Shown piece by piece: positions 24,966 to 35,317 of a stretch of DNA of 56,572 bases. The notes below the pieces were generated by a model. It saw only the letters and a program-made list of their open reading frames with translations, ran no database searches and had not been told where the DNA came from. Location: positions 1 through 56,572 of the forward strand of contig JAJZSW010000007.1 in assembly GCA_021849505.1 (NCBI GenBank). Reading direction: 5' to 3'. A program made the translations under genes and the position numbers. Source of the stretch: Pseudomonadota bacterium. GTDB taxonomy: Bacteria; Pseudomonadota; Gammaproteobacteria; Burkholderiales; Rhodocyclaceae. Each line of letters starts with the position of its first letter. The stretch's first letter is position 1.

Positions 24966-26208
24966 AACGCAGCGCCTCGGCGGGATTGACGCGCGCCGCC
25001 CGCCAACTCGGATACAGCGTCGCCAGCACGGTCAGCACGAAGGACGACGAGGCGATGATCCGGACATCCGACCAGTGCAGGTCGGACGGCAGGTCGGAAA
25101 TGTAATAGACATCCTTGGCGAGGAACTGGATGCTGAAGACTCGTTCGAGGAAGGGCACGACCGTTTCCACGTTCAAGGCCAGCGCCACGCCGCCCGCGAT
25201 GCCGAGCGCGAGACCGATGACGCCGATCAGCGTGCCCTGGATGATGAAGATGCGCATGATGCTGCCCGGACTCGCCCCGAGCGTGCGCAGGATGGCGATG
25301 TCGGCGCGCTTGTCCTGCACGGTCATCACCAGCGTCGACACGATGTTGAAGGCGGCCACGGCGACGATCAATAGCAGGATGAGGAACATCATGTTCTTCT
25401 CGATCTGCACCGCGCGGAAGAAGTTGGCATGGCTGCGTGTCCAGTCGGTGGCGCGCAGATCGGGGCCGAGTTGTCCGGCGAGTTCGCGCACCACCTGCGG
25501 CGCGGCGAACAGGTCGTCGAGCTTGAGACGCACGCCGGAGACGTTCGCATCCATCTGGTAGAGCCGTTGCGCGTCCTCCATGCGTACCAGCGCGAGGCCG
25601 CTGTCGTACTCGAACATGCCGACCTCGAAGATGCCCACCACGGTGAATTGCTTCATGCGCGGCAGCACCGCCGCCGGCGTCACCATGCCCTGCGGCGCGA
25701 TCAGCGTTATTTTGTCGCCCTCGAAGGCGCGCAGCGCATAGGCCAGTTCCGCGCCGAGCACGATGCCGAACTCGCCGGGCTGCAGACGGTCGAGCCTGCC
25801 GACTTTCATGTGGCGCGCGAAATCGGCGACCTTCTCCTCCTCGCCCGGCAGGATGCCGCGCACCAGCACGCCCTTCACCTGTCCCGCCAGCGAGAGCATG
25901 CCCTGCTGCTGCACGTAGGGCGCCGCCGCGACGACGCGGGGGTGCTTCTCGACGAGATCGACGGCAGCCGGCCAGTTGTCCAGTTCTCCCTCGGCACCCA
26001 TGATCTGCGCATGCGAGGCGACACCGAGGATGCGTGTCCGCAGCTCCTTCTGGAAGCCGTTCATCACCGACAGCACGACGATCAGCGCCGCCACGCCGAG
26101 CGCCAGGCCCAGCATGGAAATCAGCGAGATGAAGGAGATGAAGCGGTTGCCGCCGCCCGGCTTGCGCGCCGCCGTGTAGCGCAGGCCGATGAGGGTTTCG
26201 AATGCCAT
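24958..26208 (-). CDS. lolC: Lipoprotein-releasing ABC transporter permease LolC/LolE
   Basis: 416 residues with the MacB-like layout: an N-terminal membrane helix ([20 protein letters not shown]), a large periplasmic domain (about 50-260), then three C-terminal helices with the FtsX-like core ([21 protein letters not shown]). Only one permease gene is present, so it may work as a homodimer (LolF type). It is divergent from the rpfE-like gene. Confidence 0.93.
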   Translation of the reverse strand: MAFETLIGLRYTAARKPGGGNRFISFISLISMLGLALGVAALIVVLSVMNGFQKELRTRILGVASHAQIMGAEGELDNWPAAVDLVEKHPRVVAAAPYVQQQGMLSLAGQVKGVLVRGILPGEEEKVADFARHMKVGRLDRLQPGEFGIVLGAELAYALRAFEGDKITLIAPQGMVTPAAVLPRMKQFTVVGIFEVGMFEYDSGLALVRMEDAQRLYQMDANVSGVRLKLDDLFAAPQVVRELAGQLGPDLRATDWTRSHANFFRAVQIEKNMMFLILLLIVAVAAFNIVSTLVMTVQDKRADIAILRTLGASPGSIMRIFIIQGTLIGVIGLALGIAGGVALALNVETVVPFLERVFSIQFLAKDVYYISDLPSDLHWSDVRIIASSSFVLTVLATLYPSWRAARVNPAEALRYE

Positions 26209-26215
26209 TGGGGCA

Positions 26216-26229
26216 GCATGTTAACATGC
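26216..26229. promoter_or_regulatory. 14-bp perfect palindrome between divergent genes
   Basis: GCATGTTAACATGC lies between the lolC start (26208) and the rpfE-like start (26233). Its place suggests an operator, but it overlaps a possible ATG of the rpfE-like gene. Confidence 0.4.
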
Positions 26230-26232
26230 CTC

Positions 26233-27222
26233 ATGCACCTGACTTTGCTGGTTCCCGGCCTGTTGCTGCCGGTCGAAATCCTCGAAACCACCGCCTACGA
26301 CCTGAACGCGCCGACGCTCTCGCGAATCCTCGGCAGCGGCGAACGGCACGCCTTGCACGGTGACTGGCTGCCGGGCGCTTTCGGCCTCGGGCATCTCCCC
26401 GCCGCGGCCCTGCGCAAAGTCGGTTCTGGCGGGACGGCACCTGGGGACTGGATCTGCCTCGATCCGGTGCGCTGGCAGGTCTCGCCCGAGGGCGTGATGC
26501 TCGACGACCCGGCCCGGCTCGAACTCGACGCTGCGGAAAGCAGCGAACTGCTTGCCGCCGTCCAGCCATTGTTCGCCGAGTGGGGAGCCCTCTCCGCTTC
26601 CGCCCCCGGGCGCTGGGAACTGCGCCTGAACCGACCGCTCTCCCTGGAAACGCAGGATTTGCCGGCCACGATCCAGCAGCCCATCGATCCGCACCTGCCC
26701 GGCGGCGCCGACGGCCCCGCGTGGCGCTTGCTGCTCGCCGAGGCCCAGACGGTGCTGCATGCCCACCCGGTCAACCGCCGGCGCGAAGAGGCAGGCCGCC
26801 CGACCGTCAATAGCCTCTGGCCATGGGGACAAGGCTGCCTGCCCGATGAGATTCAGGCCAATTTCTCCGTTGTCTGGAGCAACGATCCGATGATCGTCGG
26901 CCTTTGCCGGTATGCGGGCATGCCCTGCCTCGCGCCGCCCGAACGCTTCCAGCCCGCCAGCGGGCCCGTGCTGGCGCTCGTCGAGACGCTCGCCGCTCCA
27001 GTCCGCAGACTCGATGCGCTCGCCTGGCGCGAGGCGCTGCTGGCCGTCGAACGCGACTGGCTCGCGCCGGCGGTACAGGCGCTTAAACGCGGCCACAGCA
27101 CCGGATTGCGGCTGATCGGCACCCGCCTCGGCAGCGCGCCGGAATCCGTCGCCTGGGAACTGAAACGCGGCGACCTGCTGCGCTTCTGGCGCAAACCACG
27201 CCCCCTGACGGAGCTGAAATGA
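26233..27222 (+). CDS. RpfE-like regulatory protein (phosphoglycerate-mutase-like)
   Basis: 329 residues. Residues 1-10 (MHLTLLVPGL) match the usual start of this family; an ATG at 26218 would add five residues and has a GGGG upstream. The family, known from rpfE of Xanthomonas, lies next to recJ in many Beta- and Gammaproteobacteria and resembles metal-dependent phosphoglycerate mutases, with an unclear role. WPWGQGCLPDE around 197 is its most conserved-looking part. A dispersed-repeat copy encodes KVGSGGTA near residue 63. The stop overlaps recJ as ATGA. Confidence 0.8.
   Translation: MHLTLLVPGLLLPVEILETTAYDLNAPTLSRILGSGERHALHGDWLPGAFGLGHLPAAALRKVGSGGTAPGDWICLDPVRWQVSPEGVMLDDPARLELDAAESSELLAAVQPLFAEWGALSASAPGRWELRLNRPLSLETQDLPATIQQPIDPHLPGGADGPAWRLLLAEAQTVLHAHPVNRRREEAGRPTVNSLWPWGQGCLPDEIQANFSVVWSNDPMIVGLCRYAGMPCLAPPERFQPASGPVLALVETLAAPVRRLDALAWREALLAVERDWLAPAVQALKRGHSTGLRLIGTRLGSAPESVAWELKRGDLLRFWRKPRPLTELK
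26416..26439 (+). repeat. Dispersed repeat copy in the rpfE-like gene
   Basis: AAAGTCGGTTCT then GGCGGGACGGCA, two changes from the consensus. It is read as KVGSGGTA. Confidence 0.9.
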
Positions 27223-28910
27223 CCCACATCGTCGAGCGAGCGGTGCCGCAGCGCGCCCGGCTGATGCTGGAGCAGTCCGGGGTGCATCCCCTGCTGGCGC
27301 GGCTCTACGCCGCGCGCGGCATCGCGGCGGCCGACGAGCTCGACACGCAGCTCAAGTCGCTGCTGCCGCCGGAAGGATTGAAAGGCATCGATGCCGCCGC
27401 GGCGCTGCTGGCCGATGCCGTCATGGCGCAGAAGAAAATCCTGGTCGTCGCCGACTACGACTGCGACGGCGCGACAGCCTGCGCGGTCGGCCTGCGCGCC
27501 TTGCGGATGTTCGGCGCCACGACGGATTATCTGGTGCCCAACCGTTTCGAGACCGGCTACGGGCTTTCCCCCGAAGTGGCACGGCTCGCGCAGGCGAAGC
27601 AGCCGGACGTGCTGGTCACCGTCGATAACGGCATCGCCAGCGTGGCCGGCGTGGCGGAGGCGAAGCGGCTGGGCATGCAGGTGATCGTCACCGATCACCA
27701 TCTGCCCGGCGACGCACTGCCCGCCGCCGACGCGATCGTCAACCCGAATCAGCCGGGCTGCCGCTTCGCCAGCAAGGGCATCGCCGGTGTGGGCGTGATG
27801 TTCTACGTGATGCTGGCGCTACGCGCCGAACTGCGCAAGCGCGGATTTTTCGCGGCGCGCCCGGAACCCAACCTCGCAGAATTGCTCGACCTCGTCGCGC
27901 TCGGCACGGTGGCCGACGTGGTGCCGCTCGACCGCAACAACCGCATCCTCGTCGCGCAGGGCCTCGCGCGTATCCGCCAGCGCCGCATGTGTCCCGGCAT
28001 CGCGGCGCTGCTGCAGGTGGCGGGCCGCGACCCGGCGCGCGCCAGCACCTTCGACCTCGGCTTCGCCGTCGGGCCGCGCCTCAACGCGGCGGGACGGCTC
28101 GCCGACATGAGCCTCGGCATCGAATGCCTCGCGACCGACGACATGGGCCGCGCGCTCAACATCGCGCAGGACCTCGACGCGATCAACCACGAGCGCCGCG
28201 CCATCGAGGCCGACATGCGCGCGGCCGCCGCGATCCAGCTCGAAGGCATCGACGCCGCCGAGCGCGCCAGCCTGACGCTGTTCGAACCCGCCTGGCATCA
28301 GGGCGTGATCGGCATCCTCGCCGGGCGCGTCAAGGAAAAGCTGCACCGACCGACCTTCGTCTTCGCGCGCGGCGAGGGCGGCGAATTGAAGGGCTCCGGG
28401 CGCTCGATACCCGGCCTGCACCTGCGCGATGCGCTCGATCTCGTCGCCAAGCAGCGTCCGGAACTGCTCAAGCGCTTCGGCGGCCATGCCGCCGCCGCCG
28501 GCCTGACCCTGATGGAGAGCGACCTGCCAGCCTTCGAAGCCCTCTTCGAACAGGTCGCGCGCGCCCTGCTCCCACCCGCCGCGCTCATGCGCACGCTGGA
28601 AACCGACGGACCGCTCGAAGCCGCCTACTACGGGCTGACCTCGGCGCGCCTGCTGCAGGAGGCGATCTGGGGGCAGGCTTTCCCCGCCCCGCTGTTCGCC
28701 GACGAGTTCGAGGTGGTGCAACAGCGGCTGCTCAAGGACAAGCATCTGAAGCTCACGCTGAAGAAGGGCAAGGCGCGCTTCGACGCGATCCGCTTCAACC
28801 ACGCCGAGGGTGCGGGCGAACGCATCCGCGCCGCCTTCCGCCTCGACATCAACGAATGGCAGGGCGAGGCGAATGTGCAGCTCGTGCTCGAGCATTTCGA
28901 GGCGGCATAG
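27219..28910 (+). CDS. recJ: Single-stranded-DNA-specific exonuclease RecJ
   Basis: 563 residues. The DHH-family motifs are present: VVADYDCDGATA (about 75-86), VTVDNG (about 133), VTDHHLPG (about 156) and the DHHA1 motif GGHAAAAG (about 422). The OB-fold C-terminal domain ends at ANVQLVLEHFEAA. The enzyme degrades single-stranded DNA 5' to 3' in recombination and mismatch repair. It starts inside the stop of the rpfE-like gene (ATGA), so translation is coupled. Confidence 0.96.
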   Translation: MTHIVERAVPQRARLMLEQSGVHPLLARLYAARGIAAADELDTQLKSLLPPEGLKGIDAAAALLADAVMAQKKILVVADYDCDGATACAVGLRALRMFGATTDYLVPNRFETGYGLSPEVARLAQAKQPDVLVTVDNGIASVAGVAEAKRLGMQVIVTDHHLPGDALPAADAIVNPNQPGCRFASKGIAGVGVMFYVMLALRAELRKRGFFAARPEPNLAELLDLVALGTVADVVPLDRNNRILVAQGLARIRQRRMCPGIAALLQVAGRDPARASTFDLGFAVGPRLNAAGRLADMSLGIECLATDDMGRALNIAQDLDAINHERRAIEADMRAAAAIQLEGIDAAERASLTLFEPAWHQGVIGILAGRVKEKLHRPTFVFARGEGGELKGSGRSIPGLHLRDALDLVAKQRPELLKRFGGHAAAAGLTLMESDLPAFEALFEQVARALLPPAALMRTLETDGPLEAAYYGLTSARLLQEAIWGQAFPAPLFADEFEVVQQRLLKDKHLKLTLKKGKARFDAIRFNHAEGAGERIRAAFRLDINEWQGEANVQLVLEHFEAA

Positions 28911-28947
28911 CAGGTAAGATGCACAATCAATCTAAGCGGAGATCGAC

Positions 28948-29229
28948 ATGAGCATCGAAGGGCTTTCCAAGGAACAACGCATCCTGCGCGTGCTGCGCAA
29001 GGTGCTCGGCAACATCGTCAAGGACACTGCGCCGCGTCCCGGCCGGCCGAACCCGCTTCAGGAGAGCACGATCGAGGACATCCGCAACCTCTTCGGGCTG
29101 ATCGCCGAGCGCGAACGGGAACTGGCGGACGAGGCCGGCATGACGGCCAAGGAGCGGCCGCATTTCAGCGACGAGCCGCAAACGGCCCAAGTACTCAAGC
29201 TGCACAAGCCGACCAAGAAGCCGCACTGA
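28948..29229 (+). CDS. Small conserved protein of unknown function
   Basis: 93 residues, preceded by GGAGA at a good distance. The protein is charged and helical with the core ESTIEDIRNLFGLIAERERELAD and a basic C-terminus (KLHKPTKKPH). No enzymatic motif. It follows recJ by 37 bases on the same strand. A dispersed-repeat copy begins on the last base of its stop codon. Confidence 0.75.
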   Translation: MSIEGLSKEQRILRVLRKVLGNIVKDTAPRPGRPNPLQESTIEDIRNLFGLIAERERELADEAGMTAKERPHFSDEPQTAQVLKLHKPTKKPH

Positions 29230-29253
29230 AAAGTCGGCGCCGGCAAGGCGGCA
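29229..29253 (+). repeat. Dispersed repeat copy after the 93-residue gene
   Basis: AAAAGTCGGCGCC then GGCAAGGCGGCA, beginning at the TGA of the gene and ending 4 bases before the convergent purT stop. Confidence 0.88.
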
Positions 29254-29256
29254 TGC

Positions 29257-30474
29257 TCAAGCCTTGACCGGCCTGACTCGCGACGCCACAAGTTTCGCGC
29301 GGGCGCGGGCCTCATCGGTCGTGTCGGCGTTCGCGACGGCCACGCCCATGCGCCGCTTGACGAAACTCTCCGGCTTGCCGAACAGCCGCAGGTCGGACTC
29401 GGGCACGGCGAGCGCATCTGCCACGCCTTCGAAGGCAATGCCCTGCTCCGCCATGCCGCCATACACGACTGCCGACGCCGCAGGGCGACGCAGTGCCGTG
29501 TCCACCGGCAGCCCGAGGATGGCGCGCGCGTGCAGTTCGAACTCCGAGAGCCGCTGCGACGCCAGCGTCACCAGCCCGGTGTCGTGCGGGCGGGGGCTGA
29601 CCTCGGAGAACCAGACCGTGTTGCCCCTGACGAACAGCTCCACGCCGAAGATGCCGCGGCCGCCCAGTGCGCCCGTTACCTGTGCAGCGATCGCGCGCGA
29701 CCGTTGCAGGGCGAGCGGTGACATCGCCTGCGGCTGCCAGGATTCGACGTAGTCGCCGGCCACCTGTACATGGCCGATCGGCTCGCAGAAGCAGGTCTCG
29801 ACCTGCCCCGACGCACCGATGGCGCGCACCGTGAGCTGCGTGATCTCGTACTCGAAGTCGATGAAGGCCTCGACGATCACACGCGCCTCCTTGACGCGGC
29901 CGGATTCGAGCGCGTAGTTCCAGGCCTTCTCCACGTCCGGCGGGGCGCGCAGCACCGACTGGCCCTTGCCGGACGACGACATCACCGGCTTGACCACGCA
30001 GGGATAGCCGATGCCTGAATCGATGGCCGCCTGCAGCTCCGCCAGTGAATTGGCAAAGGCATAGCGCGAGGTCGGCAGGCCCAGCTCTTCGGCGGCCAGC
30101 CGCCGGATGCCCTCGCGGTTCATCGTCAGCTGCGCGGCACGCGCGGTGGGGATCACTTCGGCGATGCCTTCCTGCTCGATCTTCAGCAGCTCGGCGGTCG
30201 CGATCGCCTCGATCTCGGGCACGATCAGATGCGGCCGCTCGGCCTCGATAACCGCGCGCAGCGCGGCGGCATCGGTCATCGCGATCACGTGGGCGCGATG
30301 CGCGACCTGCATGCCGGGCGCGTTGGGATAGCGGTCGACGGCGATCACCTCGACGCCGAAGCGCTGCAGGGCGATGATGACTTCCTTGCCGAGTTCGCCG
30401 GCGCCGAGCAGCATGACGCGGGTGGCGGAAGGACTGAGCGGGGTGCCGATGCGGGAAAGATGCGGTGCGGTCAT
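29257..30474 (-). CDS. purT: Formate-dependent phosphoribosylglycinamide formyltransferase
   Basis: 405 residues. The ATG-grasp enzyme makes formyl-GAR from GAR, formate and ATP in purine synthesis. The ATG at 30474 ([17 protein letters not shown]) gives the usual length. Visible: the N-terminal [15 protein letters not shown] (residues 21-35), the ATP-grasp segment [16 protein letters not shown] around 160 and the metal-binding [10 protein letters not shown] around 290. The open frame runs further upstream, but those codons lie over the divergent DUF3301 gene and are not coding. Confidence 0.95.
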   Translation of the reverse strand: MTAPHLSRIGTPLSPSATRVMLLGAGELGKEVIIALQRFGVEVIAVDRYPNAPGMQVAHRAHVIAMTDAAALRAVIEAERPHLIVPEIEAIATAELLKIEQEGIAEVIPTARAAQLTMNREGIRRLAAEELGLPTSRYAFANSLAELQAAIDSGIGYPCVVKPVMSSSGKGQSVLRAPPDVEKAWNYALESGRVKEARVIVEAFIDFEYEITQLTVRAIGASGQVETCFCEPIGHVQVAGDYVESWQPQAMSPLALQRSRAIAAQVTGALGGRGIFGVELFVRGNTVWFSEVSPRPHDTGLVTLASQRLSEFELHARAILGLPVDTALRRPAASAVVYGGMAEQGIAFEGVADALAVPESDLRLFGKPESFVKRRMGVAVANADTTDEARARAKLVASRVRPVKA

Positions 30475-30543
30475 GATGTTGGGCGGCGGAATGAACGATG
30501 GCGCATGGTAACGCCATCGGGACTGCTTCGGCGATAATGCGCC

Positions 30544-30879
30544 ATGTACTGGTTCGAGCTGATCAGCATCCTCTTGTTGGCCGCCCTCGCCTGGCTGTGG
30601 TTCGCCAGCGTCAAGGTGCGGGAGATCGCGGTACGCGCCGCGCGGCAGGCCTGCCAAACTCGGGGCTGCCAGTTCCTTGACGAAACGGTCGCCATCGCCA
30701 ACCTCAGGACCGCCCGCGATGACGACGGACGCTTGCTGCTGCGTCGCACCTATCACTTCGAATACAGCGACACCGGGGAAAACCGGCGGCCGGGCAGCGT
30801 CGTCATGCTCGGCCAGCAGGTCGTGGCGCTGAATATCGGGCTTTGCCTCGTGCGCGATGCTGAACCTCCTGCATCGTGA
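30544..30879 (+). CDS. DUF3301 membrane-anchored protein
   Basis: 111 residues with one N-terminal membrane helix ([17 protein letters not shown]) and a soluble domain with [14 protein letters not shown] and [20 protein letters not shown], the pattern of DUF3301. Function unknown. Its 3' end overlaps the truC start by 23 bases, which suggests translational coupling. Confidence 0.85.
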   Translation: MYWFELISILLLAALAWLWFASVKVREIAVRAARQACQTRGCQFLDETVAIANLRTARDDDGRLLLRRTYHFEYSDTGENRRPGSVVMLGQQVVALNIGLCLVRDAEPPAS

Positions 30880-31606
30880 CGACCGGCTGGTGGTGATCGA
30901 CAAGCCGAACGGCTGGCTGGTCCATCGCAGCAATCTCGACCGGCACGAGACGCGGATCATCGTCCAGGCCCTGCGCGACCAGATCGGCCGCCACGTTTTT
31001 CCGGTGCATCGGCTCGACAAGGGCACCTCGGGCGCCCTGCTCTTTGCCCTCGACCCGGAGGCGGCGCAGGATCTCGCCGGACAGTTCGAGCGTCAGGAAG
31101 TCCGCAAGACCTATCTCGCCGTCGTGCGCGGCTGGCCGCCGGAATCCGGCAGCATCGATCATCCGCTCGTGCGCGGGCGGGACGAATATTCGGACAGCGA
31201 AGCGGCCGCGCCGCAGCCGGCGCTGACCGCTTACTGCCGTCTCGCCAGCACCGAGTTTTCCGTGGCGGTCGACAAGTACCCCACCGCACGCTACGCGCTC
31301 GTCGAACTCGAACCGTACACCGGCCGCCGCCACCAATTGCGCCGCCACATGAAGCACATCGCCCATCCGATCATCGGCGATGCCACGCACGGCAAAGGCA
31401 AGCACAACCGCTTCTTCCAGACGCGGTTCGGCTGCGGGCGCCTGCTGCTGGCGTGCACCGACCTTCGTTTCCGTCACCCCGAGACAGGCCGCCTCATGCA
31501 TGTGCACGCCCCGGTCGGCGATCAGTTCGCCGCGGTGATCCGGGAATGCGGCTGGGAGGAGGCCCTAAGGCTTCGTCGCAGTGCCCGTCTTGCACCCGGC
31601 GTATGA
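30857..31606 (+). CDS. truC: tRNA pseudouridine(65) synthase TruC
   Basis: 249 residues of the RluA-type pseudouridine synthase family. The catalytic motif HRLDKGTSG has Asp54, the same number as in E. coli Tru[25 protein letters not shown] is the second hallmark. It modifies U65 in certain tRNAs. The last 42 bases overlap the 3' end of the convergent MliC-like lipoprotein gene. Confidence 0.9.
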   Translation: MLNLLHRDDRLVVIDKPNGWLVHRSNLDRHETRIIVQALRDQIGRHVFPVHRLDKGTSGALLFALDPEAAQDLAGQFERQEVRKTYLAVVRGWPPESGSIDHPLVRGRDEYSDSEAAAPQPALTAYCRLASTEFSVAVDKYPTARYALVELEPYTGRRHQLRRHMKHIAHPIIGDATHGKGKHNRFFQTRFGCGRLLLACTDLRFRHPETGRLMHVHAPVGDQFAAVIRECGWEEALRLRRSARLAPGV

Positions 31607-31945
31607 AATGGCCGCGCCATCGGTCAGCGTCGCGCCTGATTCGCCGATATGCAGCACGGCGATTCCATTGCTGTAGCGATTGCCCGCCTCGGCGGCGACC
31701 CGATCGAGACGCACCTGCCGGTCTGGCAGGATGAGCCAGACGGATTTCCCGGCCTCCAGCGTGCGCACGTGAAACGCCCTGCCGCCGTCGCAACGGTACT
31801 CGGTCGCATTCTCCGGCCCACGTGCAACTGAAGCTCCCTGGGGCTTGCTGTCCCCAAAAGGCCAGATATTGATGCTGCCGCAGCCAGCAAGGAGCAATGG
31901 AATGCCGCTCAGCGCCAAGCCGATCGAACCGTAAAGATGTTTCAT
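31565..31945 (-). CDS. MliC-like lipoprotein
   Basis: 126 residues with a lipoprotein signal (GIPLLLAGC, lipid on Cys22) and a beta-barrel MliC-type domain from about residue 48 (ATEYRCDGGRAFHV ... ISYAGC) with a probable disulphide. The family inhibits host c-type lysozyme from the periplasmic side. The residues after the Cys are GS, which favours outer-membrane sorting through Lol, whose genes lie nearby. The 3' ends of this gene and truC overlap. Confidence 0.82.
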   Translation of the reverse strand: MKHLYGSIGLALSGIPLLLAGCGSINIWPFGDSKPQGASVARGPENATEYRCDGGRAFHVRTLEAGKSVWLILPDRQVRLDRVAAEAGNRYSNGIAVLHIGESGATLTDGAAISYAGCKTGTATKP

Positions 31946-32000
31946 TGACCACCTCCCGAAAGTCGCCGAATTTTCCGCGATTTTGCTATGGCAGAAAAGT

Positions 32001-32031
32001 AAAAGGGCCTAGCTGTTTAGGCTAGACCCTT
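32001..32031 (-). terminator. Terminator after tRNA-Asn
   Basis: On the minus strand, AAGGGTCTAGC and GCTAGGCCCTT form a stem, followed by TTTTACTTTT. It lies 9 bases after the tRNA 3' end. Confidence 0.85.
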
Positions 32032-32039
32032 GTATATTC

Positions 32040-32115
32040 TGGCTCCCCGACCTGGGCTCGAACCAGGGACCTACGGATTAACAGTCCGGCGCTCTACCGA
32101 CTGAGCTATCGAGGA
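32040..32115 (-). tRNA. tRNA-Asn (anticodon GTT)
   Basis: 76 bases with CCA encoded. The acceptor stem is TCCTCGA with TCGGGGA, the anticodon loop is CTGTTAA with GTT, and the T-arm has GGTTCGAGCCC. All stems pair. It is intact and not used as an attachment site. Confidence 0.97.
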
Positions 32116-32237
32116 ATTGCAAGGCGCGAATGATATGGACTTCTGCATTTTTCGTCAACGCAAAATCTGCTAAAACTTGCGGCTGCCAGACGTTTCGTTT
32201 ATAAACCTTCATTTTTTGCCAACCGGACCCACGCAAG

Positions 32238-32663
32238 ATGGCTGAAGAATCCCTGCACAAGCAATTTCCCCCATATGTCGCCAAGAAGGGCGAGGAATAC
32301 ATGAACGCGAAGCAGCTCGCGCACTTCCGGAAAATCCTGGATACGCTGAAAGGCGAACTGGCCGGCGACATCGAGCGGACCGTCCATACAATGCAGGACG
32401 AGGCAACCGTGTTCGCCGATCCCAATGACCGTGCCAGCCAGGAATCCGACATCGCGCTGGAATTGCGCAACCGCGATCGCGAACGCAAACTGATCAAGAA
32501 GATCGACGAATCCATCGCGCGCATCGAAAGCGGCGAGTACGGCTACTGCGAGAGCTGCGGCGTGGAAATCGGCCTCAAGCGTCTCGAGGCACGCCCGACC
32601 GCCACCCTCTGCATCGACTGCAAGGAACTCGAGGAACGCAGGGAAAAACAAATGGCCAAATAA
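32238..32663 (+). CDS. dksA: RNA polymerase-binding transcription factor DksA
   Basis: 141 residues. The coiled coil carries the acidic tip DPNDRASQ (Asp61, Asp64, Ala66), which reaches into the RNA polymerase secondary channel. The C4 zinc finger has Cys104, Cys107, Cys125 and Cys128. It works with ppGpp in the stringent response. The start MAEESLHKQFPPYVAKKGEEYM is the standard one. A short hairpin (GGCC ... GGCC then TTTTGTTTT, about 32653-32680) closes the gene. Confidence 0.96.
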   Translation: MAEESLHKQFPPYVAKKGEEYMNAKQLAHFRKILDTLKGELAGDIERTVHTMQDEATVFADPNDRASQESDIALELRNRDRERKLIKKIDESIARIESGEYGYCESCGVEIGLKRLEARPTATLCIDCKELEERREKQMAK

Positions 32664-32749
32664 TTGGCCTTTTGTTTTCGGCACAGGCTAACGTGAGCGA
32701 AGCGAACGTTAAGCGCAGCGGCCGAAGCCCAAAGCAGATGGTCTTATGC

Positions 32750-32789
32750 CCAACAAAAAAAGGACGCCGCGGCGTCCTTTTTTTGTTGG
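32750..32789. terminator. Bidirectional terminator between dksA and pnp
   Basis: A perfect 40-base palindrome. Its centre is GGACGCCGCGGCGTCC, with A7 on the left and T7 on the right, so it ends transcripts from both sides, mainly that of pnp. The 32664-32749 stretch before it holds no gene. Confidence 0.95.
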
Positions 32790-32804
32790 CTACAGAGCTC
32801 CGCC

Positions 32805-34925
32805 TTACTGCGCGGCGGGAGCCTCGACGGTCGGCGCGACTTCGGCCAGCAGCGCCTTCATCGACAGGCGCACACGGCCCTTGTCGTCGGTCTCGATGAC
32901 CTTGACGCGCACGACCTGGCCTTCCTTGAGCTTGTCGGACACGGCATTGACCCGCTCGTTGGCGATCTGGGAGATGTGCAGCAGGCCATCCTTGCCCGGC
33001 AGGATCTGGACGATCGCGCCGAAGTCAAGCAGACGGAGCACGGTGCCTTCGTAGACCTTGCCCACCTCGACCTCGGCTGTGATGTCCTCGATGCGCTTCT
33101 TCGCCACCTGTGCGGCATCGGAGTTCACCGAGGAGATCGTCACGCTGCCGTCGTCCTCGATGTCGATCACGCAGCCGGTTTCTTCGGTGAGGGCACGGAT
33201 GGTGGCGCCGCCCTTGCCGATCACGTCGCGAATCTTCTCCGGATTGATCTTCATCGAGATCATGCGCGGGGCGAAGGTCGACACTTCCTGGCGATGGCCG
33301 GTCATGGAGGATTCCATGATGCCGAGGATATGCAAGCGCGCGTCCTTGGCCTGCGCAAGCGCAACCTGCATGATTTCCTTGGTGATGCCCTGAATCTTGA
33401 TGTCCATCTGCAGCGCGGTCACGCCATCCTTCGTGCCGGCGACCTTGAAGTCCATGTCGCCGAGGTGATCCTCGTCGCCGAGGATGTCGGTCAGCACGGC
33501 GAAGCGGTTGCCTTCCTTGATGAGACCCATGGCGATGCCGGCGACGTGCGCCTTGAGCGGCACGCCGGCGTCCATCAGTGACAGCGAACCGCCGCAGACG
33601 GAGGCCATCGAGGAAGAGCCGTTCGATTCGGTGATCTCGGAAACGACGCGCATCGAGTAGCCGAACTCCTCGGCGGCCGGCAGCACGGCGACCAGTGCTC
33701 GCTTGGCGAGGCGGCCGTGGCCGATTTCGCGGCGCTTCGGGGAGCCGACGCGTCCGGTTTCGCCGGTGGCGAAAGGCGGCATGTTGTAGTGGAGCATGAA
33801 GCGTTCGCGATACTCGCCCTGCAGCGCGTCGATGATCTGCTCGTCGCGGCCGGTACCCAGCGTGGCAATCACCAGCGCCTGGGTTTCGCCGCGCGTGAAC
33901 AGCACCGAGCCGTGGGTGCGTGGCAACACGCCGGAACGGATGGTAATCGGACGCACGGTACGCGTGTCGCGACCGTCGATGCGCGGTTCGCCATTCAGGA
34001 TCTGGCTGCGCACGATCTTGGCTTCGAGTTCGAAAATCAGGTTGCCGACGGCGGTTGCATCGGGAGCACCCTCGCCCACGCAAATCGCTTCGATGGTCTT
34101 GCTCGTAACTTCACGGCACTTTTGCGTGCGGGCCTGCTTGCTGGTGATGCGGTAGGCATCGCGCAGTTCGGCTTCGGCCAGCGCGGCCACCTTGGCGATC
34201 AGCGCTTCGTCCCTGGCAGGCGCCTGCCAGTTCCACTCCGGCTTGCCGGCAACTTCCACCAGTTCGTTGATGGCCTTGATGGCGGCCTGCATCTGGTCGT
34301 GGCCGAACACCACGGCACCGAGAATCACGTCTTCAGGCAGCTGCTGGGCTTCGGACTCGACCATCAGCACGGCGGTCTGGGTGCCGGCGACCACGAGGTC
34401 GAGCTGGCTGTCAAGGAGTTGGGTACGCGTCGGGTTGAGCACGTACTGGCCGTCGATGTAGCCGACACGGGCAGCGCCGATCGGGCCGTTGAAGGGCACG
34501 CCGGAAATTGCCATCGCGGCGGAGGCGCCGATCATCGAGGGAATGTCGGGATCGACTTCCGGATTGCTCGACAGCACGTGGATGATGACCTGGACTTCGT
34601 TGTAGAAGCCGTCGGGAAACAGCGGACGCAGCGGGCGGTCGATCAGGCGCGAGGTCAGCGTCTCCTTCTCGGAGGGACGGCCTTCGCGCTTGAAGAAGCC
34701 GCCGGGAATGCGGCCGGCGGCATAGACCTTCTCGACGTAATCGACGGTCAGCGGAAAGAAGTCCTGGCCGGCCTTGGCTTCGGTCTTGGCGACGACGGTG
34801 GCGAGCACGACAGTGTCATCGACATTGACCAGCACGGCACCGGTGGCCTGGCGCGAAATCTCGCCGGTTTCCAGCGTGACGGTGTGCGCGCCGTAGGTAA
34901 AGCTTTTCTTGAAAGGTGTAAGCAC
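32805..34925 (-). CDS. pnp: Polyribonucleotide nucleotidyltransferase (PNPase)
   Basis: 706 residues, the phosphorolytic 3' exonuclease of the degradosome. Two RNase PH domains, then KH ([16 protein letters not shown], about 565-580) and S1 ([20 protein letters not shown], about 620-640) domains. The catalytic region [20 protein letters not shown] is intact. It follows rpsO by 24 bases, the classic arrangement in which the transcript is subject to control by RNase cleavage and PNPase itself. Confidence 0.97.
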   Translation of the reverse strand: MLTPFKKSFTYGAHTVTLETGEISRQATGAVLVNVDDTVVLATVVAKTEAKAGQDFFPLTVDYVEKVYAAGRIPGGFFKREGRPSEKETLTSRLIDRPLRPLFPDGFYNEVQVIIHVLSSNPEVDPDIPSMIGASAAMAISGVPFNGPIGAARVGYIDGQYVLNPTRTQLLDSQLDLVVAGTQTAVLMVESEAQQLPEDVILGAVVFGHDQMQAAIKAINELVEVAGKPEWNWQAPARDEALIAKVAALAEAELRDAYRITSKQARTQKCREVTSKTIEAICVGEGAPDATAVGNLIFELEAKIVRSQILNGEPRIDGRDTRTVRPITIRSGVLPRTHGSVLFTRGETQALVIATLGTGRDEQIIDALQGEYRERFMLHYNMPPFATGETGRVGSPKRREIGHGRLAKRALVAVLPAAEEFGYSMRVVSEITESNGSSSMASVCGGSLSLMDAGVPLKAHVAGIAMGLIKEGNRFAVLTDILGDEDHLGDMDFKVAGTKDGVTALQMDIKIQGITKEIMQVALAQAKDARLHILGIMESSMTGHRQEVSTFAPRMISMKINPEKIRDVIGKGGATIRALTEETGCVIDIEDDGSVTISSVNSDAAQVAKKRIEDITAEVEVGKVYEGTVLRLLDFGAIVQILPGKDGLLHISQIANERVNAVSDKLKEGQVVRVKVIETDDKGRVRLSMKALLAEVAPTVEAPAAQ

Positions 34926-34949
34926 GGAAATTCCTTTTATTTGCGCAGA

Positions 34950-35219
34950 TTATTTGCGTAAACCCAGGCGCTCGATCAGCGCGCGGTAGCTGTCGGCATT
35001 CTTGCCCTTGAGGTAGTCGAGCAACTTGCGGCGCTGGCTCACCATCTTGAGCAGGCCGCGGCGGGAGTGGTGATCCTTGACGTGGGTCTTGAAGTGCCCA
35101 GTCAGGTCATTGATGCGCGCAGTCAGAAGTGCGACCTGCACTTCGGGGGAGCCGGTGTCGCCCTGCTTGCGCTGGAAATCGGTAACGATCTTTGCCTTGT
35201 CGGCGGTATTGATAGCCAT
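34950..35219 (-). CDS. rpsO: 30S ribosomal protein S15
   Basis: 89 residues. The ATG at 35219 ([12 protein letters not shown]) is chosen over the frame extension to 35234. The family signature is present ([49 protein letters not shown]). It binds 16S rRNA in the central domain of the small subunit. It lies between truB and pnp. Confidence 0.98.
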   Translation of the reverse strand: MAINTADKAKIVTDFQRKQGDTGSPEVQVALLTARINDLTGHFKTHVKDHHSRRGLLKMVSQRRKLLDYLKGKNADSYRALIERLGLRK

Positions 35220-35317
35220 GGAGTTTTCTCTCAAACGCTGGGTTGAAAAATCGGCTGCGGCCCCGGTTTGATAGAGCGCGACAACCGCGGAAAAAAGAGC
35301 AGAGGATTATAGACGAA

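Noticed and set aside
32040-32115. tRNA-Asn as an attachment site for an element
   Set aside because: No repeated tRNA 3' fragment or integrase lies nearby; both sides are ordinary chromosomal genes.
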